From: Cryptomeria japonica
Lineage: Eukaryota > Streptophyta > Pinopsida > Cupressales > Cupressaceae
Reading direction: 5' to 3'
NCBI RefSeq assembly: GCF_030272615.1
Contig: NC_081410.1
Span: 142,445,349 to 142,509,348, forward strand
DNA: 64,000 nt
Shown in pieces: positions 21,641 through 31,455 of the stretch. Position 1 is the stretch's first letter. The number at the start of each line of letters is the position of its first letter. A program made the translations under genes and the position numbers. Below the pieces are notes generated by a model that made no database searches, was not told the origin of the DNA, and saw only the letters and a program-made list of their open reading frames with translations.

Positions 21641-22600
21641 TAGTTTTCACACTTAATGTATGCAATGTGGATTTATTACTGAATATTAAGGTTGATTTGA
21701 ATTCCCTAGCAACATCTTCTTTGTTTATTCGTGGTTTTGATAACAATGGGAAAAGTGCTTTGGGAACAGTTATCTTGCCTTTGAAGGTTGGAGTTGTTAC
21801 TATTTCGACTCTGGTACATGTAATGTCGGGTCTTTTATCTTATAATCTCCTCTTAGGTAGACCATGGCTTCATGCTTTGGGAGCTATTTCTTCTATGCTT
21901 CATGGTTCAGTAAATTTTGTGGCAAATAATCAAGTGGTTTCAATCAAGGTTGACCCTAATGTTGTCCACCTATGTCAAGTAGCAGCACTAGGCCAGATTT
22001 TAGTTGCACCTTTGTTTCAAAATTATGTTCCAACATTATCCTCCACAGTGGCGACTTCTGCTTCTGTCGTGTCCCCTAAAAAGGAAAGTCAGAAGGGTGA
22101 AGAAGTTCCAAAGAAATAATCATTTGAGAAACAAGATTATCCCAAAGTAGATCATCCTAAGGTAGATCTCTTGAAAGCACAAAGCTCTGAGTCTAATCTT
22201 GACAAGACATCTTTTGTTGAACTATCTTCTTCATTTAAAGTGAATGCATGTTTAGGTGATGATTGGGGTTCCTTGGATTTCACCGATTCTCATGTTGGTG
22301 AATACAAGGTCGACCCTATCCACCTTAAACTTCCAAAAACATCTTTCACACCTACTACCAAAGATTATTCTTCTACATCGTGGGGTCATCTGAACACTAT
22401 TAACTATACCACTAATGGTGATCCTCCCTCACTTGAAGAGATGCAATCACCTTATGGTCTAGGATTTAATATCGCCTCTAAGTATGGATATAAAGGGAAT
22501 GGTCTCAGGCATATGGGTCAAGGTATCTTTAGAGCCAAAATCACGTTCATTTATGATGGGTTTAGGTTATAAGCATATTCCATCTTCATCTCATCCTCCA
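21641..22600 (+). pseudogene. Protease-like region and G-patch of element D
   Basis: The frame from 21,667 aligns with the protease of GY1 and E from 'LNICTLKL' onward: 'LFIRGFDNNGKSALGTVILP', 'YNLLLGRPWLHALGAISSML' and 'VNFVANNQVVSI'. The DGG active-site loop that should precede it is not readable, so the protease is probably dead. After a Lys/Ser-rich linker with a stop at 22,117 comes a G-patch-like segment ('PYGLGFNIASKYGYKGNGL', about 22,450-22,510). Order and spacing match the protease to G-patch order of GY1. Confidence 0.72.
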
Positions 22601-22699
22601 TCATCTGTTGTATTTGAATCTCCTTCTTATGAGCCATCAAGATCTTCTCCACAAGAGAAAGTATTACTTCCTGCTCCTTATCCTTTATTTAAGAAAGAA

Positions 22700-22930
22700 C
22701 GTGTCTTCTTGTAGCTTCTCAAAGCTTTATTGATTACTCTTCCTCCTCCTACACATAATAAGTTTCCTAAGAATGATTATTTTTGTGCATACCATCAAGT
22801 GCTTGGCCATTCCACTAGTGAATGTAAGGTATTGAATGACAAGATTCAACAACTTCATCAATCAGGTGTCATCGATATTTCATGTATTACTATTGATATG
22901 CCTCCTTGTTCTTCTTTGGATAGAAAGTGA
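22700..22930 (+). pseudogene. Zinc-knuckle segment downstream of the G-patch (element D)
   Basis: 'NDYFCAYHQVLGHSTSEC' is a C-x2-H-x4-H-x4-C knuckle followed by 'KVLNDKIQQLHQSGVI', the same spacing and downstream Leu/Lys pattern as the gag knuckles of GY1 and E. Here it lies after the protease and G-patch instead of at the end of gag. A stop ends the frame at 22,928. It is presumed to bind nucleic acid. Confidence 0.7.
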
Positions 22931-23049
22931 CATTGAGGTATATCTCTATCTTGTTCTTTATCATATTTCAACCTACTTTGCATTCTTATCATGTATGTAT
23001 CTCTCAACTGTTGTGGTGATTGTCTATCTTTCGCTTATCACGATGACTA

Positions 23050-23530
23050 TCCTTTATTGCTTTTTCATGTTTGTCTAGGTGGGGGACAAACCACTCGATA
23101 TTTTTCTTTTTCAATTTTGCCTAGGTGGGGGCCAAACCACTTGATCTTTTTCTTTATCATTTTCTTTGCCTAGATGGGGCCAAACCATTTGATCTATCAC
23201 TTTTGCTTGAATTTTTAGGGGCCAATCTACTACCTACCATCTATCTCTAATTTCCCAATCATATGGCTATCTAGTGTATTACTACCCATGTCGACAAATC
23301 TATCTTTGATTGTCCAATCGCATGGCTATCTAACGTATCTCTACCCATGCCGGCAAAATCTATCTATCTCATCGCCCTATTGTATGGCTATCCATATCAA
23401 CATATCTCATCGCCCTATCATATGGATATCTATCATAATGCACTTTGCTATCCATACTCGTGTATGCCATACCAACAACAGTCACTTATTTTGTATCTTT
23501 TCATAACAAGGGGCTTTCCTCTAAAGTGAG
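23050..23530 (+). repeat. Degenerate tandem repeats in the 3' part of element D
   Basis: From 23,077 a unit with CCTAGGTGGGGGCCAAACCA recurs three to four times at about 55-bp spacing (23,077, 23,122, 23,179). From 23,225 a second unit, CTACCCATGYCGRCAAATC plus CATCGCCCTATYRTATGG, recurs to about 23,470. The stretch from 23,531 to 24,140 is pyrimidine-rich with many CTATC words and has no gene. TGGGGGCCAAA-type repeats near a polypurine tract are common in the 3' non-coding part of gypsy elements. Confidence 0.7.
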
Positions 23531-24140
23531 GATCATTTCTATTACGTTGTCTTATCTATATTTTATCCTCTATCCTTTATCTTATCATCTGACATGTTAG
23601 TCTGAAGATAGTGTGTTTGTGATGTATCAAGTAACAATATCTATTTCAAATCTCAGCTTCATCTTGTTGTGGGCAACCTCATTTGATCAACAAAAATCTA
23701 CCTCCTTATCGTGACTATCTTCTTTATCCTATCTTTTGGTAGTGGCCTTCCTTCAGACCAAGGTTGGTGCTACTTATCTTTGATCATCTGGCATAATACA
23801 ACTTGCTATATCTATCTTTTTTATCACCATCATGACAACTAGTGATGTATCAAGCTAGTGTCTAGGTCATGTAATATCTCTTCACCATTGATTGCTTATC
23901 TAACTTATGGGTGCATTCTTCCTTAAAGTGATCAATCCTTTCTTTCTTCTCTTCATTTTATAATTCCTCTATCTATTGTTTCTTGTTATTTTGGGGATGA
24001 CATATGGTACCGAGACAACCTTTTACATCGAGGTCTCTTTTACTTTACTGATTCAAGATCCTAGTTTCTTTGTTCTATGCTTTTGTGTGTGTGTTATCTT
24101 TTTATTTATAATGTTCTAACCCTATTGTCTTGGGATTCCT

Positions 24141-24922
24141 TGATGGTATGATGAATCAATAAGGATCTAGACAACTACTAAGAGGGGGGGTAAATCAATA
24201 GATGGAAAAATGACTAAACTTTCACCAAACTCCAAAACAATCTCAGAACTAACTGGTTCAAAAATTGAACTACAAATTGCAATATCACTGTCAAGTATAC
24301 CAGTTGACTGTCATAACAGAATAACAGTATAACAGCTCTAAAACTCACAAAACCTTTTAACAAAAACATTCAAATACTTTACTAACAATAGTAAAAGCAC
24401 ATTTCAGATTACTACAAATCATCTTATCATATCTAAGTGGATTTAGCAGTTAAGCAGATTAACCATAGCAAACATAACCACAAAAATATTCACCACTTGA
24501 CACAATGATTTTGATGTGGAAACCCAAATGGGAAAAACCACGGTGGGGATGAATACCCACAAGTATTCTGAACTCTTTTGAAGTTCGCCCTGTTAGGAGC
24601 CAAGCTTGTTAAAACTTTACAAAAAGTTTTGTTAGGAACAGACCCTATTAGGGACTACCCGGTTAAGGGATTGAATATAATGCCCTATTAGAAGCAACAC
24701 CCTGTTAGGAGTAACCTCGGTAGAGGATTTAGATAACACTAAGCCTGTTAGAGCTTACCCTATTAAGGGATTTGACTATTGTAATTGTTAGAGAACATCA
24801 GGGGTTTGTTGATTTGGTGAATAGCACTACTCTACTTAATCAGATCCTTTTCATGCTCCTATCTTCCTTCACACATACTACAGATACACCTTCTGGTTTG
24901 GCAAAAAATCAAACTGACACTT
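24141..24922 (-). repeat. 3' LTR of copia H, distal piece
   Basis: It matches 38,136-38,669 plus 39,420-39,650 of the 5' LTR (for example TGATGGTATGATGAATCAAT and GGGGATGAATACCCACAAG). The match stops at CACTT (24,918-24,922), where element G begins. The remainder of this LTR resumes at 33,029 after a second CACTT copy. Confidence 0.88.
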
Positions 24923-25809
24923 TGTTGGGTGAATATTTTGTCACTAGTGTACTAATGATAAAATATATGATTCACACACAGCTATGTTGAGAAATTGATC
25001 TCTGCTCTCATCAAGGGGAGGTTCCCTTTGAAATTAATTCTCTAATTAACAAGAAATTAAAATTTGTGGGTTGGTTTTGAACATATAACTCTATTTTTTC
25101 AGAGTCTATGTATTCTCCATCCACTTTGTTACAATTTCCCTATCACTTTTGATACTTAAATAAATGAACGAATTAATCCAACAAACTATACCAAAATTTA
25201 CAAGCAAGAAGCACAAAATCTTTCTTGAATGTAACACTAACTTAAACTAATAATCACAAATGATAAGAAATCCCACTTGCAACTCAAATTCTTCAAGTGA
25301 ACTTCCCCAATCCTTAAAACTACAAGTAACAGTAGCAATACAAAGCCTACCACTAATCACTTAACATTAGAAAATTTCCCAAACATGTAAGGAGCACAAA
25401 GTCTACTTTCACAATTCAAGAGCTCTTTTACTCACATAACAATATCTCCAATATCAAGGAATTAAAGAACATATATAAGTAATGAACATAGGAACATTAA
25501 CTCATATAAACAATTTTTGACACAACACAAAGTTTGAGATCAAACAGAATTGCTTTCTTTATTTGCTTGATTGAATCTTCACAACAAAATCTCAAAGTCT
25601 TAGTTGAGGCAAAAATTTGGCAGAGTTTTGCTTAGCATAATAAAAGATAAAAAATATACAAATGAGGGTCCTCCATATATATGAAAAGAGTGGAGAAAAT
25701 GTGAGCACAGTTGACTAATTCAACTCCACAGTCCCACTTGACTACAACTACAACAGAAAGGAATTATCCCGCTGCGAGAAAACTTGCAACATCTAACAAT
25801 GCAACTACA
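24923..25809 (-). other. Non-coding AT-rich left end of element G
   Basis: Below the end of the long minus-strand ORF, the sequence is AT-rich with no coding frame of note. A minus-strand segment reads as a 3' untranslated region, with TATATATGGAGGACCCTCA near 25,665-25,685. No tandem repeat or known motif is evident. Confidence 0.45.
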
Positions 25810-28800
25810 TGAAAATAAAATGTCAAAAGGGGACACTTTATTCATCTTTCTCCTCATTAGATTTGTGGAATTCTTCGAGCTTGGTTAGGATGGACTCCAT
25901 CTCAGCTTTGTTTGGCATTGGGGTAGAATTTGTGATAATACAAACATGGGAAATTTCATCCTCAGCCTTCACATATTTCTTTTTTCCATCTTTCAACATG
26001 GATGCAAGGACCTCAAAACTGACTTGAATCTACAGCAACTTCTCAAATGCACTCAGAGAGAAATCTTGTTCCGTGTAGTGATCCATTAGGGAAAGAAACT
26101 CCTGTCTGATGGTGTCACTAGTAACAAGATTCTGATTGTCATCATATAGATAACAAGGAATGTCAGCAATTCTGGCAGAAATGAGATCAATCTCATCATC
26201 ACCTTCCTTTCTTTCTCGATCCAGCTCTGCAATCATCAACCTTATTGTCTCTTTCTTGTGATACAAAATGATAAGATTTGGATATACTTCTCTTCATTTG
26301 GAACTACTTTATTTTCCTCGAGGACATCTATCCTGAAGTCCTCCATTTTGTTCCAAGGAGTTGCACTTCTCTCAATGTCTTCAATTTCTTGAGACAAGGA
26401 AGTCTTAATACTCTGCATTTGACTTTGAATTACTTCAAAATCAGTCAACAAATTAATTGTTGAACTTAGAAGATGATATCCTTTTGATTTTAATCATGCA
26501 ATCCACTCATCTACTACTCGGCCCTTAACTCCCACCTGTCCAACCTTCTTTAGAGCCTCAGTATCTATTGAGGAACCAATGGGCTTGATTTCTTGGGAGG
26601 ATTGTGTAACCTTAAGAAGAACACTGGTTAATTGCTCACACTTTTGTTTTAAATTATTCTTCTCATCTCTTTCCTGATCAAATCTCTACAACAAAGAGTC
26701 AAAAGCAGTTTAAGAATCAAGCTTAACGCTCTCATGTGTTTCCACTCGAAGATCTATGGTTTGGATGGTATAGTCCTTAGGTTGTATATTATCTTTACTC
26801 TTATCTGATGATGGCACCATGACCTCAGCATATTTCCTCTTAGTAGCTAGATCTACTAATACCCGAGAAACAGTCTTCAACTTTTTTGTGCCTTTGGGCT
26901 TTGGGGGAACCAACTGCTCAAAATCAAACTCATCCAGTGAAATCACCTGTTTCTTTCTCTTGGGTGCTACTACCTCCATCCAAGGTGGCAATTCCAGATT
27001 TTTGGGTGGAGTAGTAGCTTCTTGCTGAGTATCAATTAGTATTTTAGGAGAAAACTGACTTGAACTTGCAGCGGTTGTGGATGTTGTTATTGGTATCAAA
27101 GCAAAAGTATCCAGTGACATGATACCTGAAGTAGTAATAATAGCTGCTACTGAGACCCCTTCAGTTATAGCCACAGATGGGAGTGTGGAAGGTGCAATGG
27201 AAATAATCTCAGTACTTACCAGAGGTGGAACTTCTATTATGACCGTTGCAGAAGGTAAAGTCATCATCTATTATTCCGCAAATGCTTGCTCCATAGTTTC
27301 AGGAAAATCCAATATTAAAGATTCAATGGTGGCTGAAGGAATATCATCCAAACTGGAAAATTTTGATAGTCTGAAAAATTGTTGAGCAGCTTCTAACTAT
27401 GTCATGTCCATATCTAACTCCTCATCATCAAATTCCTCATCCTCTTGATCTAAGTTAGTTTCAATGGAATGAATAACAACTTCTAGATGGGTTGGCACCT
27501 ATGAGGTGGCAGGGACATTAATCTCACCATGATGTGCTATCTCTTCAACCTATACATCCTCTTGATGAGGAATTTCACCTTCTTCTGATTCCTTTTCTTT
27601 CTCAATCTCCTTAGTAGACTATTGCTTTGACTCTTTTGTGTGTGTCTCCTGCGTTGCTAAAGACGACTTACCTTTTTAAGACCCCTTAATCATGATTTGA
27701 TTTTGGGTCCTTTTCCCTTAGATTATGTTGCAAGGGCTAAAGATGGTGCTTGTTGATCTTCTTTTCTCTTGGTTCTTGTTTCAGCCGTAGATGTCTTACC
27801 AACTGGACCATCACTATTGTCATCATCTCCGGAACTAGCAGGAAGTTGTTTCATTCTAAGATTCTTCTTCAACAACCATGCATTGGTATTTGCCAAAATG
27901 GGGGAAATTCTTTGAGTAATAGACTTATTCTCCTTCTTCGACCATTGCACCGGTGGGAATGGAGAATCAACAATCTTCTTTTCATAATAGACTCGGTATC
28001 CTCCATGGTCATTGGGATTTTTTCCAGATCCATATTTTCAATCTTCTCTAGGGTAAGACGACTAAAATCCATTCTTCTTATGTCTTCTTCATCTTGGCAA
28101 TCCACCCATACATCTTCAAACCTAAAAACATGGGTGTAGTTTCTTTTGATCTTATTCTTCATGTTGGACGAAAATCAAAATTATTCCATACTTTGAACGT
28201 TCTCATAGTATTCCATTGCATCTCTTCTTCCATGTTCTTGGCCTTGGGATTAGTCAAAACTGAATACTGACCAATAGATTATGGGAACTTCAATCCAGTC
28301 TTATGTGCTTGTGATTTCTTTTTATGCACAAAAATTAGTTGCCGACACAACTCCATGAATACAATCTTGTCAGATAAATATCTTGGTAGAATGAAAGGTT
28401 CTCCTATGAAACATCCTATCCGAATGTAAGTGAATGTTGGGAACTGAAGAAAAACACATCCAAAATGAGAAACCTTGTTATATGTCACCTCCGACAGCCT
28501 TTTCTTCTGCAAGTCTTTGTCAAACATGCACTTCCATACATCAAAGAAAGCGTCATTGACTCTTCTGAAATGGTTCCCTTGATTATGGATCATGAGTTGA
28601 TCATAATAATTCTAGATAGGCACTAACCTCCTGTCACCTTTTGTAGATAAACCTGGATATTGCCTCATAGAAGCAGTTGCCTATACCAGGTACAAGGTCA
28701 TATAGAATTTCAATGTTATCTTAACCTCCTTCAATTGTGAGCAGAGTGCATCACTGATCTGCTCACCCCAATCAATCCTAGCTGCTCCTTTTCTGATTAT

Positions 28801-29464
28801 ATTCATATAATAGCACATCCAGTTTTGGAAGTAATGAGAGTCTTTCAAACCTTTCACCCGTGCCAACATGGTGACCATATCATTGTATTCCTCTTTGAAG
28901 TCACTTCTATGGAAATATTTTGGCCATCTTGAAGTAGTAGAATTTCTAGCAGTAGAGAGGTAAACTATATTAATTACTTTCTTACATTTTACCTCATTTT
29001 TCTCATAATATTCTTGAGCACTTTCTTGAGAATATCGACCACTTCCTCAACTGGAGAACCCTTGAATACATTGTTAAAGAAAACGTTGTCCAATGTCATA
29101 ACCATATTTTAATCAACATCCTTAACCTGTCTTGTATTTGGATCGAAATGATCCACCACTGCAAGTACAAAGTCTGGATCATGAGCTACGACAGGGAAGG
29201 AAGCATATTTGTGCAACTCAAATTTGATCAAGTTTGTCAGGTGGGAAGGAGCTTTCTCAACTCAATCAATAAACTCTTTCATATTAACATGACCAATCTT
29301 CATATCCTTGATCTCTTTGATGTTGGAATCTACTGAGCTTTCCGGATACATATTCAAGTATTTATCATACTTGTACTTCATTTTCTTTGCTGATGACTTG
29401 CTTGGTGAGGATTCCAATTGATTGGAAGAAGGCTCTTATTTGTCGTCAGGAGGTCTTGACATTT
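25810..29464 (-). pseudogene. Long ORF of element G, unrecognised family
   Basis: A start at 29,464 ('MSRPPDDK', then a stop) opens about 1,200 codons of protein-like sequence broken by stops and a few frame changes. The N-terminal third reads 'SSAKKMKYKYDKYLNMYPES', 'KAPSHLTNLIKFELHKYASF' and 'VVDHFDPNTRQVKDVD'. A Tyr/Phe-rich middle (28,880-28,280) includes 'NDAFFDVWKCMFDKDLQKKR' and 'LPRYLSDKIVFMELCRQLIF'. From 27,950 it is Lys/Glu/Ser rich, then Thr/Val/Pro rich with 'PPWMEVVAPKRKKQVISLDE'. The C-terminus (26,700-25,810) is coiled-coil-like. I recognise no catalytic motif and no gag, RT or integrase. It behaves like an element-encoded accessory or structural protein; the function is unknown. 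Confidence 0.5.
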
Positions 29465-29849
29465 GAAAATTACTACATTCAACATTGAGGAATAGATTTT
29501 TCGACAGTCATCATCATCAGAAAACCAAATTTTATCAACTGGATCAAAAATTCGAAGTCAGAACGGGCTTGGGAACAAAATTGGCAAAAACTAGCGAGTC
29601 GGGGAAAAACGTTCGATTTGTGCCTTAGGAGTAGAAATTAGCACATTGGACTTTAAAGTCCGATGTGCAGGGGTAAAACATCTCCCTTGCATATCAAACT
29701 TTAAAGTCCGATGTGCAAGTTGGGGAGAATCCATCATCACAACCAGCATTCCACGGGGACGCGTCCCCCCGTCATAAATGTCTCGGGGACGGGGGGATGG
29801 GGACGTGACGTCCCTCACCATCTTGCCACCACCACCCAAGCACCGCTGG

Positions 29850-30045
29850 GACGCGGAGACATCCCCGCGTCCCCACGTTTCCCGGGGAGACGTGGAGATG
29901 TCTCCTTGGGAGACATCTGGGCGTCTCCCAGAGAGACATGGAGACGCCTCCACATCTCCTTGGGAGATGTTTGGGCATCTCCCCATCCTTTGAGAAATGT
30001 ATAGATGTCTCTCCAAGGATGAGGAGACGCCCAGACGTCTCCTGT
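29850..30045. repeat. GGAGACG subterminal repeats of the hAT
   Basis: GGAGACG/GGAGATG and their complements CGTCTCC/CATCTCC occur about a dozen times in 195 bp in both orientations, often as adjacent inverted pairs (GGAGATGTCTCC at 29,895-29,906; GAGACGCCCAGACGTCTC near 30,023). Subterminal short repeats are typical transposase-binding sites in hAT elements. Overlapping open frames on both strands are by-products of the repeat. Confidence 0.8.
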
Positions 30046-30184
30046 CGCCCCTCGTATGTGCAATGTTTAAAATTAATTTTTTTTTTTTAAGTGACTTTTT
30101 AAGTTTTTTGAGGGTTAAGGGGTAACTCTAATTGGACGTGGGCCGATAGAAAAATAACACCCGACGCCTTTAGAAAATAATAAA

Positions 30185-31455
30185 AGTATTTTTGGCCTCA
30201 CAAATATCATTACCAAAAATCCTTTATCGATTCATCAACATTCTCCATTAGCATCAGTTATGCCAATCATGCCAACATTCTCCCCCTTTGGTATTGATGG
30301 CAACACCAACATATTCAACTGTCAACTATAAACTTCTTTGTTTCCTTCACTCACTCTTCTTGTGTTACACTGCATCTATGGGTTTCACCTGCTCTAATTC
30401 TTCTCCTTTGATCTGGATCATATTACTTCACCCCCTTTCTATTACAGTTCTTATCTCCCTTTGACAGCAATACCAAAGGTGCAAATGCATCATTGGTCTT
30501 CATTCATGTTGTTGTTGTCTCCAACATATCTGCAAATCTCATCTGAGTTGCTCCCCCTATGGAGTAGCCAAGATTTCATCAATCCACAATGAAAAATATT
30601 CATTCAGCCCACTGGATTGATGCATCTTGCATCTTAGTTGATCTTATGTACGGGTCTGAACCCTAATTTACCTCTAAGGTACTCAAAGGTTGACTTCGGC
30701 AAAGGTTTAGTGAAGATGTATGCTAACTGCTCTTTACTTATCACATATTCCATTCTAACTTGCTTCTCTTATACTCTCTCCCTTAGAAAGTGATATTTCA
30801 GTTCTATGTGCTTTGTCCTTGCATGAAACATAGGATTTTTTGAAATATTAATAGCATTGGTATCGTCACAATAAATAATCATTGGTTTAGACATATCTTT
30901 CTTAAATCCTTCCAACACATGCCTCATCCAGATTGTCTGTGTACAATTCATAGATGTTGCAACATATTCTGCTTCAGCTATTGTCTATGATACACATGTT
31001 TGATTTTTACTTGTCCAAGCAACCAATCTACCTCCAAGAAGAAAATCTTCATCGGTAGTGTTTTTCCAGTCATCAACATTGTCTGCCCAATCTGCATCAG
31101 TAAACACTTTCAAAGAAAAGTCATCTTTATAAGGATACCATAAGCCATAATCCATTGTGCCTTTCAGATATCTGAATATCCTTATCACCACTACCAAGTG
31201 AGTCTCCTTTGGATCTTTTTGAAATCTAGCAACCAATCCAACAAATGTACAATATCTGTTCTACTGAAAAGTCATCAACATTGTCTACCCAATCTGCATC
31301 AGTAAACAGTTTCAAAGAAAAGTCATCTTTATAAGGATACCATAAGCCATAATCCATTGTGCCTTTCAGATATCTGAATATCCTTATCACCACTACCAAG
31401 TGAGTCTCCTTTGGATCTTTTTGAAATGTAGCAACCAATCCAACAAATTAAGAAT
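30185..31455 (-). pseudogene. Captured copia RNase H end, polypurine tract and LTR start
   Basis: On the minus strand, 'MNCTQTIWMRHVLEGFKKDM' and 'DDTNAINISKNPMFHARTKH' (30,951-30,769) are the C-terminal RNase H of a copia polyprotein, related to but not the same as copia H. It is followed by a polypurine tract and LTR start (GCCAAAGGGGG then TGTTGGCATG, at 30,272-30,290). Upstream, a 210-bp-period direct duplication repeats the preceding segment ('KDPKETHLVVVIRIFRYLKG' at about 31,236-31,150 and again at 31,438-31,350). Neither a full pol nor a full LTR is present, so it was captured by the hAT or truncated within it. Confidence 0.8.

Noticed and set aside
29591-30063. Several open frames in the GC-rich block on both strands
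   Set aside because: They follow from the GGAGACG repeats of the hAT end, which avoid stops by composition.
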